A stretch of DNA of 64,000 nt, taken from contig NZ_SEON01000009.1 in assembly GCF_004152845.1 (NCBI RefSeq), forward strand, positions 124,001-188,000, read 5' to 3'. Below the pieces are notes generated by a model. The model was not told where the DNA came from. It was given only the letters and a program-made list of their open reading frames with translations, and did not search any database. The stretch comes from Sphingobium fuliginis (GTDB taxonomy: Bacteria; Pseudomonadota; Alphaproteobacteria; Sphingomonadales; Sphingomonadaceae). Within the stretch, counting starts at the first letter, position 1; each line of letters begins with the position of its first letter. Shown here piece after piece: positions 26,781 to 36,216 of this stretch. The position numbers were made by a program, and so were the translations under genes.

Positions 26781-27719
26781 ATGCAAAAGCCTTCCCGTCC
26801 GCCCCACACGCCCCTTCGCCTTGGCACGCGTGGCTCCCCGCTCGCGCTGGCGCAGGCCCATATGACGGTGGCGGCGCTGCGGGCGCGCCACGGCTGGGAC
26901 GAGGGCGCGGTCGAGATCGTCGTGGTGCAGACCAGCGGCGACCGCATTCAGGACCGGGCGCTCGCGGAAATCGGCGGCAAAGCGCTTTGGACCAAGGAGC
27001 TGGACCGCGCGCTGGCCAGTGGCGAGATCGATTTCGCCGTGCACTCGATGAAGGATGTGGAGACGATCCGGCCCGCCGAAATCCGCATCGCCGCCATGCT
27101 GCCCCGCGCCGATGTGCGTGACCGCCTTGTGGGTGCGGACAGTTTCGCGGCGCTCCCCGAAAGGCCGCTGGTGGGCACCAGCTCGCCGCGCCGGGCGGCG
27201 CAGGTCAGGCGGCTTCGGCCCGACGCGGAGGTCATCCTGTTCCGCGGCAATGTCGCGACGCGGCTCGCCAAGCTGGAAAGGGGGGAGGCGCATGCGACCC
27301 TGCTGGCGGCGGCCGGGCTCGACCGGCTGGGCCAGGGCGATGTAGGCGTCACCATCCCAGTCGAGGTCATGCTGCCCGCGCCGTCCCAGGGCGCCGTGGG
27401 CATCGAGACGCTGAGCGACAATGAAGCGGTGCTCGATCTGCTGGCGTCGATCAGCGACGCCGACACCTTCGATTGCGTGATGGCGGAGCGCGCGGTGCTG
27501 GCCGGGCTCGGCGGCACCTGCCATTCGCCCATTGCGGCGCTGGCCCGGCTGGAGGATGGGCGGGTCCATCTGCGGGCCGAGATCATCAGCCCCGACGGGC
27601 AGGAGACGGTCAGCGATGCGCTGCGGATCGGGCGGGGCGATGCCGCCGCCGCGGAAAGGATGGGACGCGCTTTGCTGGACAGGGCCAGTCCGACGCTGCG
27701 GGCTTTGTTCGAGGCGTGA
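26781..27719 (+). CDS. hemC: Hydroxymethylbilane synthase (porphobilinogen deaminase)
   Basis: HemC polymerises four porphobilinogen molecules in the haem pathway. The 312-residue product has LRLGTRGSPLALAQA, DFAVHSMKDVE, LVGTSSPRRAAQVRRLRPD and LPAPSQGAVGIE. The dipyrromethane cofactor cysteine lies in GLGGTCHSPIAAL. ATG 26781 gives the family's usual length; ATG 26751 would add ten residues. The stop overlaps the GTG start of hemD. The hemC/tsaD divergent arrangement is common in alphaproteobacteria. Confidence 0.96.
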   Translation: MQKPSRPPHTPLRLGTRGSPLALAQAHMTVAALRARHGWDEGAVEIVVVQTSGDRIQDRALAEIGGKALWTKELDRALASGEIDFAVHSMKDVETIRPAEIRIAAMLPRADVRDRLVGADSFAALPERPLVGTSSPRRAAQVRRLRPDAEVILFRGNVATRLAKLERGEAHATLLAAAGLDRLGQGDVGVTIPVEVMLPAPSQGAVGIETLSDNEAVLDLLASISDADTFDCVMAERAVLAGLGGTCHSPIAALARLEDGRVHLRAEIISPDGQETVSDALRIGRGDAAAAERMGRALLDRASPTLRALFEA

Positions 27720-28384
27720 GGCCTCTCGTCATCCTGCGGCCTGAACCGGGGGCGGGCAAGACCGCGGCGCGGGCGGCGGAACTAGGGCTGAAAACGCGGG
27801 TCTTTCCGCTGTTCGCGCCCCGGGCGCTGCAATGGGAGGCCCCTGCCCCGGAAAGATTCGATGCCCTGTTGCTGACCAGTGCCAATGCGGCCCGACTGGC
27901 AGGGGAAGGGCTGGCCCGCTATCGGAAGTTGCCCGTCTATGCGGTCGGACAGGCGACGGCGAAGGCGCTGGAGGAAGCCGGATTCGCAGATGTCGTCGCC
28001 GGAGATGGCGACGGCACCGCCATTGCGCGGCGGATCGCGGCGGACGGGCATGGCGATGTGCTGCATCTGGCGGGGCGGACGGTGGCGCCGATCGACGCGG
28101 GCGCGCTGCGGATCGAGCGGGTCGTCGTCTATGAAATGCTGCGGACCGGCGATGAGGGATGGGTGGAGCGGCTGGAGGCCGGCAGCGTCCTTCTGGTCCA
28201 TTCCCCGCGTGCCGGCGAATTGCTGGCGCGCCATGTGGGTCCGGGGCTGCGCAGATCACTCCACCTGATCGCCATCAGCCCTGCGGCGCTGGTCGCCTGC
28301 GGCACCGGATGGGCCAGCGCTCAGGCGCCCGATAAGCCCGATGATGAGAGGATGCTGGCCCTTGCCGTCCGATTATGCGAATGA
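27716..28384 (+). CDS. hemD: Uroporphyrinogen-III synthase
   Basis: HemD closes the linear tetrapyrrole with inversion of ring D. Sequence conservation in this family is low. Support here is the 222-residue length, VILRPEPGAGKTAARAAELG at the start, DALLLTSANAARL, VYAVGQATAKALEEAGF and a GDVLHLAG segment. It lies directly after hemC, overlapping it as GTGA. The next gene begins within 30 bases of the stop, forming the usual alphaproteobacterial hemC-hemD-mitofilin-like arrangement. Confidence 0.92.
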   Translation: MRPLVILRPEPGAGKTAARAAELGLKTRVFPLFAPRALQWEAPAPERFDALLLTSANAARLAGEGLARYRKLPVYAVGQATAKALEEAGFADVVAGDGDGTAIARRIAADGHGDVLHLAGRTVAPIDAGALRIERVVVYEMLRTGDEGWVERLEAGSVLLVHSPRAGELLARHVGPGLRRSLHLIAISPAALVACGTGWASAQAPDKPDDERMLALAVRLCE

Positions 28385-28412
28385 TTCGCCTCATATGGAA
28401 GAAAAGCCCTTG

Positions 28413-29279
28413 ATGAGCGACACGGATGGCCCGTCCGGCGGCGTTGCGCCGCCGCCCCCGGCGCGACGCGGATCCTGGCTGCTGGTGCTGCTGGTCTTGC
28501 TCGCCTTTGCGGTCGGGGTCGTGCTGACCGTCCTCGCCCTGCCGCGCATCCAGCGGTGGAATGCACCGCAACGGCCGTCGGTGCTGAGCGATCCGTTGCT
28601 GAATGCCGCCGCGCCGGGCGTGCCGATGCGGCCGCTGTCCGCCGATGCCGGGCAGATGCTGGACGCGCGCGTCGTGCAGCTGGAGGAACGGCTCAACCGC
28701 ATCACGGTGGAGGCGCAGGCGGCGTCGGGCAATGCGGCGCGCGCGGAGGGCCTGCTGGTCGCCTTCGCGGCGCGGCGGGCGCTCGATAGCGGGACGCCGC
28801 TCGGCTATATCGAAGGCCAGTTGCGCCTTCGTTTCGGACAGGCGCAGCCGCGCGCGGTGGCGACCATCATCAACGCCGCGCGGGAACCGGTGACGCTGGC
28901 CGACCTGCGCGCCGGGCTGACGGCCCTGGCCAACCGGGTCACCGTCCCGCCCGCCGACGCGAGCTGGTGGGAAGCGCTGGAACATGAGGCGCGGGAGATC
29001 ATCACCATTCACCGGGCGTCCACCCCCTCCCCCCGGCCGCAGGCAGCGCTGGACCGGGCGCTGCGCTATCTGGACGGATCGCAGGTCGGCGCGGCTCTGG
29101 CCGAGGTGGAGCAGATGCCGGGGCGCGCGGCGGCCGACCGATGGATGCAATATGCGCGGCGCTATATGGAAGCGCGGCGGGCGCTGGACCTGATCGAAAC
29201 GGCCGCGATATTGGAGCCGCGCCAGTTGCGGGCGGCCGACGGCGCGCCGGTGGCGCAGACCTCTCCATTGGCGCCCTGA
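28413..29279 (+). CDS. HemX/mitofilin-like inner-membrane protein
   Basis: The 288-residue product has one N-terminal membrane helix (WLLVLLVLLAFAVGVVLTVLAL). A helical, coiled-coil-prone periplasmic region follows (ARVVQLEERLNRITVEAQAA), then a C-terminal domain with LRFGQAQPRAVATIINAARE, WWEALEHEAREIITIHR and ALDRALRYLDGSQVGAALAE. This is the layout of the COG4223/mitofilin-like protein usually found behind hemD in alphaproteobacteria, where it is linked to membrane or cell-envelope organisation. ATG 28395 is an alternative start. Confidence 0.78.
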   Translation: MSDTDGPSGGVAPPPPARRGSWLLVLLVLLAFAVGVVLTVLALPRIQRWNAPQRPSVLSDPLLNAAAPGVPMRPLSADAGQMLDARVVQLEERLNRITVEAQAASGNAARAEGLLVAFAARRALDSGTPLGYIEGQLRLRFGQAQPRAVATIINAAREPVTLADLRAGLTALANRVTVPPADASWWEALEHEAREIITIHRASTPSPRPQAALDRALRYLDGSQVGAALAEVEQMPGRAAADRWMQYARRYMEARRALDLIETAAILEPRQLRAADGAPVAQTSPLAP

Positions 29280-29401
29280 TCCTTCCATAAGCCGCTGTCA
29301 CAAACGGCGAACCGTTCATGCCCGTGGATAAATCTCCATGGACTCGGGAGCCTGTGTCATGAGAATGTCATTTTTCCTGTTGGAAGAAGGAAGACATTTT
29401 C

Positions 29402-30151
29402 GTGCCGCCCTATGCCGACGCCATTGCCAGTTTCTGGAAGAGCCGCCTGGCCAGCGGACCTCGCGCGGCCGAGCGGCCGTCGCTCCAGCATCTGTTGGGC
29501 AATGCATCGGTGCCTTTCGATCTGGCGCGGACACGGGCGCAGGCCGCCCAACTGGCGCGGGCCATCCATGGCGACGGACGGCAGATCCTGCTGATCCCGG
29601 GCCTGCTCGCAAGCGAGCAGCGGATGGAGCCTTTACGCGCCGTGCTGAACGCGGCGGGCTATGAGGCGCATGGCTGGGGCATGGGCCGCAATTTCGGACC
29701 CAAGCCGGACAGTCTGGAACAGATCGACCGCCGGGTGGATGCCATAAGGCGTGAGACCGGAGCGCCCGTCACTCTGGTGGGCTGGAGCCTGGGCGGGCTG
29801 TTTGCGCGGGAATATGCCAAGTTCGCCATGCATAAGGTCGGCGGCGTCGTGACGATGGGTACGCCCTTTTCCGGCGATCCCCGCGCCAATCATGCGTGGC
29901 GGCTCTATCAGCTCGTTTCCGGATTTCCAGTCGACCGGCCGCCCTTCACCTGCCGGCGCGAGGAAAAACCGCCGGTGCCGACCGTGGCGCTCTGGTCGCG
30001 TCGGGATGGCGTGATATTGCCCCAATGCGCCAAGGGGCGCGTCGGCGAACGGGATCGGGCAATCGAGGTCGACTGCACCCATATGGGCTTCGCAGCCGCG
30101 CCGGAAGGGATTTTGGCCGTGGGCCGGGCGCTGGAGCTTATGCAGCGGTAG
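29402..30151 (+). CDS. Alpha/beta-hydrolase (lipase-like)
   Basis: The 249-residue product starts at GTG 29402 with GAAGGAAG upstream. It shows an alpha/beta-hydrolase core: ILLIPGLLASEQRM (strand and oxyanion loop) and TLVGWSLGGLFAREYAKF with nucleophile Ser in GWSLGG. GVVTMGTPFSGDP and a late acid/histidine pair candidate follow (LWSRRDGVILPQ, DCTHMGFA). The TMGTPFSGDP block resembles triacylglycerol lipases and PGAP1-like enzymes. No signal peptide is obvious, and the substrate is unknown. Confidence 0.82.
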   Translation: MPPYADAIASFWKSRLASGPRAAERPSLQHLLGNASVPFDLARTRAQAAQLARAIHGDGRQILLIPGLLASEQRMEPLRAVLNAAGYEAHGWGMGRNFGPKPDSLEQIDRRVDAIRRETGAPVTLVGWSLGGLFAREYAKFAMHKVGGVVTMGTPFSGDPRANHAWRLYQLVSGFPVDRPPFTCRREEKPPVPTVALWSRRDGVILPQCAKGRVGERDRAIEVDCTHMGFAAAPEGILAVGRALELMQR

Positions 30152-30250
30152 GGCTTTCGGAGCGCCGGGATAGTGGCCCGGGTGGAGAGCGGACAGGCCT
30201 GCTTTCTCCCACCGGTCTTGCTTGGGACTGTGGCGCAAAAACAGGCATAA

Positions 30251-30279
30251 AGGGCTTCGACAAGCTCGGCCCGAACGGT
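30251..30279. repeat. Extragenic repeat, GCTTCGACAAGCTCGGCCC type
   Basis: GGGCTTCGACAAGCTCGGCC followed by CGAACGGT lies between converging hydrolase and gltX genes. It is one of a dispersed family; related sequences occur at about 5658-5680 and 39241-39333. It can fold weakly and may serve as transcript end material. Confidence 0.5.
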
Positions 30280-30310
30280 CTTCTGGTCCGCTCCTCGCCA
30301 AATCTCCCGA

Positions 30311-31639
30311 TCAGACCGACAGACGCGCCAAGGCTTCTTCCCGCCCGATCAGTGGCAGGAGCTGGCCCATGTCCGGTCCATGGTCCAGTCCGGTCAGTGC
30401 CCGGCGTAGCGGCAGGAACAGCGCCTTGCCCTTGCGGCCGGTTTCCGTCTTCAGCGCTTCGGTCAGGGTTCGCCAGATGGCGGCATCGAAGCTCGCCTCC
30501 GCCAGCCGGGCATGCGCCAGGGCGAGGAAGTCGCGATCTTCGTCCACCGGGAATGGCGCGTCGATCGGGCCGGTGACGATCCGCCACCAGTCAGCCGCCC
30601 CCGCCACGGTTTCCAGATTGGGGCGGATGGCGTCCCAGGCCGCTTCGTCCATGCCCTGGGGCAAATGATCCACAACAGCCGCATAGGGCAGCAGGTGGAC
30701 GATCTTCTGGTTGAGGCTCGCCAGTTCCCCTTCATCGAAGCGTGCTGGCGCACGGCCGAAATGGGCGAAGTCGAAGCTGTCGATCAGCGGTTGCAGGTCC
30801 GTAAAGGGTTCCACTGGCATGGAACTGCCCAGCCGCGCCAGCAGGGAGGCGATGGCCATCGGTTCAAGACCGCTCTCGCGAAAATGCGCGACGCCAAGCG
30901 ACCCCAGCCGCTTGGAAAGCTTGCCCTCGCTCCCGGTCAGCAGCGCTTCATGGGCAAAGGCGGGCAGTGTCGCGCCCAGCGCCGCGAACATCTGGATCTG
31001 CGTCGCGGTGTTGGACACATGGTCTTCCCCGCGCAGAACATGGGTGACGCCCATGGCGATGTCGTCGATCACCGACGGCAGCATATAGAGCCAGCTTCCA
31101 TCAGCGCGGCGGATCACCGGATCGGACAATAGTTTCGGGTCGAAGCGCTGGTCGCCGCGGATCAGGTCGGTCCAGCCGATGGGCAGGTCATGATCCAGTC
31201 TGAAGCGCCAGTGCGGCCGACGCCCTTCGGCTTCATAGGCCGCAATCTGGTCCGCGCTCAGGGCCAGCGCCGCCCGGTCATAGACCGGCGGCAGGCCACG
31301 ACCCAGCAGCACCTTGCGGCGCAGGTCCAGTTCCTGCGCGGTTTCATAGGCCGGATAGACATGACCCGACGCCTTGAGCGCTTCGAACTTTTCCTCATAG
31401 AGGGCGAAGCGGTCGGACTGCTTCTCCTCCCCGTCCCAATGCAGGCCGAGCCAGTTCAGGTCCGCCTTAATGCCGTCGACATATTCGGGGCGCGAGCGTT
31501 CGAGATCGGTGTCGTCGAGGCGCAGCAGGAACTGGCCGCCATATTTGCGCGCGAACAGCCAGTTGTGCAGCGCGGCGCGGATATTGCCGACATGGAGGTT
31601 GCCGGTGGGCGACGGAGCGAAGCGGGTGATGACTGTCAT
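30311..31639 (-). CDS. gltX: Glutamyl-tRNA synthetase
   Basis: This is a class I aminoacyl-tRNA synthetase of 442 residues. It has the HIGH-type motif in APSPTGNLHVGNIRAALHN (residues 8-26), LRLDDTDLERSRPEY, the KMSKS equivalent in GKLSKRLGS (about 240) and an alpha-helical anticodon-binding C-terminus. Alphaproteobacteria often carry two gltX copies, one of which may charge tRNA-Gln for later transamidation; I cannot tell which type this is. nadE lies five bases upstream on the same strand, so both are likely co-transcribed. Confidence 0.95.
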   Translation of the reverse strand: MTVITRFAPSPTGNLHVGNIRAALHNWLFARKYGGQFLLRLDDTDLERSRPEYVDGIKADLNWLGLHWDGEEKQSDRFALYEEKFEALKASGHVYPAYETAQELDLRRKVLLGRGLPPVYDRAALALSADQIAAYEAEGRRPHWRFRLDHDLPIGWTDLIRGDQRFDPKLLSDPVIRRADGSWLYMLPSVIDDIAMGVTHVLRGEDHVSNTATQIQMFAALGATLPAFAHEALLTGSEGKLSKRLGSLGVAHFRESGLEPMAIASLLARLGSSMPVEPFTDLQPLIDSFDFAHFGRAPARFDEGELASLNQKIVHLLPYAAVVDHLPQGMDEAAWDAIRPNLETVAGAADWWRIVTGPIDAPFPVDEDRDFLALAHARLAEASFDAAIWRTLTEALKTETGRKGKALFLPLRRALTGLDHGPDMGQLLPLIGREEALARLSV

Positions 31640-31644
31640 GCGGT

Positions 31645-33306
31645 TTACAGCGTGCGGAAGGCGTTGGTTATCGGGTAGCGGCGGTCGCGGCCGAAATTGC
31701 GGATGCCAAGCTTCACGCCCGGGGGCGACTGCCGGCGCTTATATTCCGCGACATAGAGCAGCCGTTCGATACGGGCGACCGTGTCGCGTTCGAATCCGCG
31801 GGCGACCAGTTGCTCGACCGACAGTTCCTCCTCCACCAAACCGTAGAGGATGGGGTCCAGCACCTCATAGGGGGGCAGGCTGTCCTCGTCCTTCTGGTTG
31901 TCGCGCAATTCGGCGCTGGGCGGCTTGGTGATGACGCGCTCGGGCATGACGGGGCCATGGGGGCCGAACCCCTCGCCCAGCGACGGGACATTCTCGTTGC
32001 GCCAGCGGCAAAGGTCGAACACCGTCGTCTTATAGGCGTCCTTCAGCACCGAATAGCCGCCCGCCATGTCGCCATAGATGGTGGCATAGCCGACCGACAT
32101 CTCGCTCTTGTTGCCGGTGGTGAGCAGCATATGACCGAATTTGTTGGACAGGCCCATCAGCGTCACGCCCCGGATGCGGGACTGGATATTCTCCTCCGTC
32201 AGGTCGCGCTGGCGGCCGGCGAAGACGTCGGCCAGCATCGCATCGAAAGCCTCCACCGCGGGTTCGATGGGGATGCTGTCGTAGCGGACGCCCAGCAGGC
32301 GGGCGCATTCGATGGCATCGTCCAGGCTTTCCCGGCTGGTGAAGCGCGATGGCATCATCACGCACCACACCCGGTCGGCGCCCAGCGCGTCCACCGCGAC
32401 GGCAGCGGAAAGGGCCGAGTCGATGCCGCCCGACAGGCCAAGCACGACTCCGGGAAAGCGGTTCCCATTCACATAGTCGCGCAGGCCCAGGACCATGGCG
32501 TTGTAGATGTCGGCGGGGCGATCATCGAGCGCGTGGCGCTCGCCGGGAAGGCAGACCCACTGGCCTTCCCATTTTTCCCAGTGCGTCAGGACCAGCGCCT
32601 CTTCCCAGTCGGGAAGCTGGTGCGCCAGGCTGAGGTCGCCGTTCATGACGAAGGAGGCGCCGTCGAACACCAGCTCGTCCTGCCCGCCAACGCGGTTCAG
32701 ATAGACGAGCGGCAGGCCGGTTTCACGAACCCGGGTCCCGGCGACGGCGTTGATGCGGCGGTCGTCCTTGTCGACCTCGAACGGGGAGCCGTTGGGGCTG
32801 ATCAGGATTTCCGCGCCTTCCGCCCGCAAATGGGCGGTGACGAAGGGAAACCAGATGTCCTCGCAGATCGGGACGCCGATGCGAACGCCCCGGAACTCGA
32901 TGGGCGCGGGCAGCGGACCGGGGGCGAACAGGCGCTTTTCGTCGAAGGTGCCGTAATTGGGCAGTTCCCGCTTCTGCCGGATGGCGGTGACCGCGCCATT
33001 CTCCAGCAGGGCGACGACGTTGAACAGGACGCCTTGCGACGCCACGACCGTGCCCACCAGCATGGCGGGGCCGCCGTCGGCGGTCGCCTGCGCCAGCCGG
33101 TCCAGCTCATGATTGGCCCGGTCCACCAGCGCGGGCTTCAACACCAGATCCTCGGGCGGATAGCCGATCAGTTGCAGTTCGGGATAGACGATGAGGTCCG
33201 CTTCCATCGCCCGCGCACGCCATTCCAGCATCGCGTCGGCATTGGCGGACAAGTCGCCCACCGACTGCGTCATCTGGGCCAGGGCTATCACGAGTTTGTC
33301 GGTCAT
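31645..33306 (-). CDS. nadE: Glutamine-dependent NAD+ synthetase
   Basis: NadE amidates deamido-NAD+ with ammonia from glutamine. The 553-residue, two-domain form is present. The N-terminal nitrilase domain has the catalytic triad Glu43 ([10 protein letters not shown]), Lys112 ([12 protein letters not shown]) and Cys148 (GVPICEDIW). The C-terminal synthetase domain starts near 280 with the PP-loop [15 protein letters not shown] and has [19 protein letters not shown] conserved GCAAAATGCTCTAGG lies 11-25 bases upstream of the start. It is divergent from prs. Confidence 0.96.
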   Translation of the reverse strand: MTDKLVIALAQMTQSVGDLSANADAMLEWRARAMEADLIVYPELQLIGYPPEDLVLKPALVDRANHELDRLAQATADGGPAMLVGTVVASQGVLFNVVALLENGAVTAIRQKRELPNYGTFDEKRLFAPGPLPAPIEFRGVRIGVPICEDIWFPFVTAHLRAEGAEILISPNGSPFEVDKDDRRINAVAGTRVRETGLPLVYLNRVGGQDELVFDGASFVMNGDLSLAHQLPDWEEALVLTHWEKWEGQWVCLPGERHALDDRPADIYNAMVLGLRDYVNGNRFPGVVLGLSGGIDSALSAAVAVDALGADRVWCVMMPSRFTSRESLDDAIECARLLGVRYDSIPIEPAVEAFDAMLADVFAGRQRDLTEENIQSRIRGVTLMGLSNKFGHMLLTTGNKSEMSVGYATIYGDMAGGYSVLKDAYKTTVFDLCRWRNENVPSLGEGFGPHGPVMPERVITKPPSAELRDNQKDEDSLPPYEVLDPILYGLVEEELSVEQLVARGFERDTVARIERLLYVAEYKRRQSPPGVKLGIRNFGRDRRYPITNAFRTL

Positions 33307-33317
33307 GGTCCGCGCCC

Positions 33318-33350
33318 CTAGAGCATTTTGCAGCAGCGCGCAAAAGCGCC
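33318..33350 (-). promoter_or_regulatory. Short hairpin plus GCTCTAG upstream of nadE
   Basis: On the minus strand a GCGCTTTTGC arm and a GCAAAATGC arm form a hairpin that runs directly into TCTAGGGGC, 11 bases before the nadE ATG. It resembles the longer 43-nt elements before hisN and purH but lacks their central GTTCC. Confidence 0.4.
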
Positions 33351-33437
33351 TTTTCAGGAGGGGCCTCCGCCGCTAAAGGGGCCGCGTTCCGACAGCGTCA
33401 CCAATTTGTCACGCCATTTAGTTCTAGGGGTTTGGCC

Positions 33438-34373
33438 ATGAAGCTCATGACCGGCAATTCCAACAAGCCGCTCGCGGCCGCCATCGCCGACTATATCGAG
33501 ATTCCCCTGACCGACGCGAGCGTCCGCCGCTTCGCCGACGAAGAGGTTTTCGTGGAAATTCACGAGAATGTCCGCGGCGAGGACGTGTTCGTGATCCAGT
33601 CGACCAGCTATCCGACGAACGACAATCTGATGGAGCTGCTGATCATGATCGACGCGCTGAAGCGCGCGTCGGCCAAGCGAATCACGGCGGTGGTCCCCTA
33701 TTTCGGCTATGCCCGGCAGGATCGGAAGCCCGGCCCCCGCACGCCGATCTCGGCCAAGCTGGTCGCCAATCTCATCACCACCGCAGGCGCCAACCGCGTG
33801 CTGTCGGTGGACCTGCACGCCGGGCAGATCCAGGGCTTCTTCGACATTCCGACCGACAATCTGTTCGGCGCGCCGGTCATGTCGGCCGACATCCAGGCGC
33901 GCTTCGGCGACCGCAACCTGATGGTCGTGTCGCCGGACGTGGGCGGCGTGGTGCGCGCCCGCGCCCTTGCCAAGCGGCTGGACAACGCCCCCCTCGCCAT
34001 CGTCGACAAGCGGCGTGAGCGCGCGGGCGAATCGGAGGTCATGAACATCATCGGCGACGTGAAGGGTCGCTTCTGCGTGCTGATCGACGACATCGTCGAT
34101 TCGGCGGGCACGCTCTGCAACGCCGCAGCCGCGCTCAAGGTGGCGGGGGCTGAAGAGGTGGCCGCCTATGTCAGCCATGGCGTGCTGTCGGGCGGCGCGG
34201 TGGCGCGGGTCGAGGCGTCGGAACTCAAGGAACTGGTCATCACCGACTCGATCCAGGGTACGGATGCGGTCTGCGGCGCGAAGAGCATCCGCCATCTGCC
34301 GATCGCTCCCCTGTTGGGCGAGGCGATCAAGCGCATCGCGGACGAAAGCTCCGTTTCCAGCCTGTTCGACTGA
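33438..34373 (+). CDS. prs: Ribose-phosphate pyrophosphokinase
   Basis: Prs makes PRPP from ribose 5-phosphate and ATP for nucleotides, histidine and NAD. The 311-residue product from ATG 33438 has [17 protein letters not shown] (ATP loop region), the flag histidine in [31 protein letters not shown] and the PRPP loop [13 protein letters not shown] (about 213-225). Typical family length is about 310-315. It is monocistronic, with a strong bidirectional terminator 20-57 bases downstream. Confidence 0.96.
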   Translation: MKLMTGNSNKPLAAAIADYIEIPLTDASVRRFADEEVFVEIHENVRGEDVFVIQSTSYPTNDNLMELLIMIDALKRASAKRITAVVPYFGYARQDRKPGPRTPISAKLVANLITTAGANRVLSVDLHAGQIQGFFDIPTDNLFGAPVMSADIQARFGDRNLMVVSPDVGGVVRARALAKRLDNAPLAIVDKRRERAGESEVMNIIGDVKGRFCVLIDDIVDSAGTLCNAAAALKVAGAEEVAAYVSHGVLSGGAVARVEASELKELVITDSIQGTDAVCGAKSIRHLPIAPLLGEAIKRIADESSVSSLFD

Positions 34374-34392
34374 GATCGCCGCGAGGAAGTCG

Positions 34393-34430
34393 AAAAAAAG
34401 GCTGCCGATGGTCCCATCGGCGGCCTTTTT
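34393..34430. terminator. Bidirectional intrinsic terminator between prs and a small membrane gene
   Basis: A run of seven A, a near-perfect stem (GGCTGCCGATGG with CCATCGGCGGCC, one G-T pair) with a 2-nt loop, then five T. The A and T runs on either side make it usable by both converging genes. Confidence 0.85.
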
Positions 34431-34467
34431 CATGTCCGTTCGGCAAAGTCGCGCGGCGCGACTTTGC

Positions 34468-34704
34468 TCAGTTGCGCGGAAACAACAGCAGCGGCAGGCT
34501 GCAAACCAGCGCCATCGCCAGGAAGATGCGCTGGCTGAGTGAAATGCCGAGCGGCTTGTCGCGCCACAACCAGGGGCAGGTCAGCAGGGCCAGCATGAAC
34601 AGGATGTTCGCCAATGCGGGCGAACCGTCGGCCGGGAGATCCTGCCACAGCGCCAGCCCTCCGAACAGGGCCATGAAACTTACAATCCAGCCGACCAGCG
34701 CCAC
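34468..34704 (-). CDS. Small membrane protein, function unknown
   Basis: The 78-residue product has two or three hydrophobic helices (ALVGWIVSFMALFGGLALW; ALANILFMLALLTCPWLW; IFLAMALVCSLPLLLF) and a basic end. I recognise no family. GTG 34704 is chosen because AAGGAG lies six bases upstream. The TTG two codons earlier would touch the ribosome site. It is followed by the bidirectional terminator and preceded by a VOC-family gene ending 54 bases away. Confidence 0.6.
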   Translation of the reverse strand: MALVGWIVSFMALFGGLALWQDLPADGSPALANILFMLALLTCPWLWRDKPLGISLSQRIFLAMALVCSLPLLLFPRN

Positions 34705-34758
34705 CAGCAACTCCTTCGAGACATGTCGAAGGATAGGACGGCGCGAACCGGCGGAAGT

Positions 34759-35187
34759 TTAGGCGGAATGCGCCCAGGGGTCGTAAGTGCCGAAGCTCCA
34801 GACATTGCCTTCCGGATCGAGCGCTTCATAGCCGCGACCGGGATAGCCGTCATTGTCGTGCGGCTCGCTGACCACCACCGCGCCTTCATTCCGTGCGTGA
34901 AGGCAGTGGGCGTCGGCGTCGGGCACGACCACATAGATGCAGGTGGTGACGCCGCCCAGTTCCCTGGGCGTGCTCCAGCTATAGAGCGATTCCATCGCTC
35001 CGTCGCGGACGCTGCCCAGCATGACCATGCCCTCCCCCAGCACCAGCTGGGCATGATGGACGATGTGCGGGTCGTCCGCATCTTCGTAGCTGGCCTGCAC
35101 TTCGAAACCAAAAGCCCGGCAGAGAAACCGGATGGCGGCGGGCGCATCGGCATAGCGCAGGCCGGGGATGACGGGAGAACCGGGCAT
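34759..35187 (-). CDS. VOC superfamily protein (glyoxalase/PhnB-like)
   Basis: The 142-residue product has GGAGG upstream of the ATG. It shows the paired beta-alpha-beta-beta-beta layout of small VOC proteins: LRYADAPAAIRFLCRAFGFE, HAQLVLGEGMVMLGS, then GVTTCIYVVVPDADAHCLHA and GRGYEALDPEGNVWSFGTYD. The ending with DPEGNxWxFGTY is typical of the PhnB/YP group. Members include metal-dependent isomerases, dioxygenases and antibiotic-binding proteins. No catalytic role can be assigned here. Confidence 0.85.
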   Translation of the reverse strand: MPGSPVIPGLRYADAPAAIRFLCRAFGFEVQASYEDADDPHIVHHAQLVLGEGMVMLGSVRDGAMESLYSWSTPRELGGVTTCIYVVVPDADAHCLHARNEGAVVVSEPHDNDGYPGRGYEALDPEGNVWSFGTYDPWAHSA

Positions 35188-35257
35188 CACATCCCTCCTT
35201 CAGGGAATCGGAGAGACCCAGCCTATCCTTTAACTCCGCCCGTCGCGACAGCCCTTT

Positions 35258-35305
35258 GCATTTTCCCGGCGGTCGACCGTTCCGCCGGGCGGGAAAATGC
35301 TCTAG
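35258..35305 (+). promoter_or_regulatory. 43-nt hairpin element plus TCTAG upstream of hisN
   Basis: GCATTTTCCCGGCGG (from 35258) pairs with CCGCCGGGCGGGAAAATGC (ending 35300), with one extra G-rich bulge. Central GTTCC is present and TCTAG follows directly. It ends nine bases before the hisN ATG, so transcription starting just after it would give an almost leaderless mRNA. Confidence 0.5.
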
Positions 35306-35314
35306 GCCCATGGC

Positions 35315-36100
35315 ATGACGACCCGCGACGATCTGGCCCTTGCCAACCGCCTTGCCGACGCCGCCCGCGCGGCGATCCGCCCCTTTTTCCGCGCGCGCTA
35401 CGACATGGAATTCAAATCCGACAAGTCCCCCGTGACGGAGGCGGACAGGGCCGCGGAAGCAGCGATCCGCGCGATCCTGGAGAAGGAACGGCCGCAGGAC
35501 GGCATCATCGGGGAGGAATATGGCGCGAGCCGCGAGGATGCGGAACGGGTATGGATCCTCGATCCCATCGACGGTACGCGCAGCTTCATCGCCGGGCGGC
35601 CGATCTTCGGCACGCTGATCGCGCTGACCCAGGCGGGTTGGCCGACCGTCGGGATCATCGACCAGCCCATTGCGGAGGAACGCTGGGCGGGAATGATGGG
35701 GCAGCCGACGACCTTCAACGGCAAGCCGGTGACCACCCGCGCCTGCCGCGCCCTGGACGAGGCGATCCTGGCATCCACCGCGCCGCAGCTTTTTCCGGGC
35801 TGCAGCGGCGAGCATTTCTCACGCCTTGCGGGGCAGTGCCGCGACACGGTCTGGGGCGGGGACTGCTATAATTATGGGCTGGTCGCGTCGGGTCATGTCG
35901 ACATCGTGGTCGAGGCGGGTCTCAAGCTGCACGATCTGGCGGCGCTGGTGCCGGTGGTGGAGGGCGCGGGCGGGCGGATGTGCGACTGGACCGGCGAGCC
36001 GCTCACGCATGACAGCGACGGTCAGGTGATAGCGCTGGGCGACGCCGCGCGGCTGGATGACGTGCTGGAGGCGTTGGCCGAGGGGCATGAGGGTCATTAG
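35315..36100 (+). CDS. hisN: Histidinol-phosphatase, inositol-monophosphatase family
   Basis: The 261-residue enzyme belongs to the Mg2+-dependent IMPase fold: SDKSPVTEADRAAEAAI, IIGEEYGASREDAERVW and DPIDGTRSFIAGRPIFGTLI. The late motif is WGGDCYNYGLVASGHVDIVVE with LKLHDLAALVPVVEGAGG. The GGDCYNYGLVA segment is characteristic of HisN-type histidinol-phosphatases in alphaproteobacteria and actinobacteria. It would complete the histidine pathway step before histidinol; hisC, the preceding step, is also in the window at 50.8 kb. Confidence 0.9.
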   Translation: MTTRDDLALANRLADAARAAIRPFFRARYDMEFKSDKSPVTEADRAAEAAIRAILEKERPQDGIIGEEYGASREDAERVWILDPIDGTRSFIAGRPIFGTLIALTQAGWPTVGIIDQPIAEERWAGMMGQPTTFNGKPVTTRACRALDEAILASTAPQLFPGCSGEHFSRLAGQCRDTVWGGDCYNYGLVASGHVDIVVEAGLKLHDLAALVPVVEGAGGRMCDWTGEPLTHDSDGQVIALGDAARLDDVLEALAEGHEGH

Positions 36101-36216
36101 GGCGCTAATTATTTCAGGAGGGTGTATCACTCGTCCAGCTCGGACGGCGATCTGTTAGCTGGGAAATGAGCCTGTCGCCGCTCAGCACCCCGCGATTGGT
36201 GCAGGGCGCCAGTGCA

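Noticed and set aside
33100-33440. tRNA or small RNA gene between nadE and prs
   Set aside because: The gap has a hairpin/TCTAG element but no cloverleaf, and it is too short with no clear promoter-terminator pair for a separate RNA.
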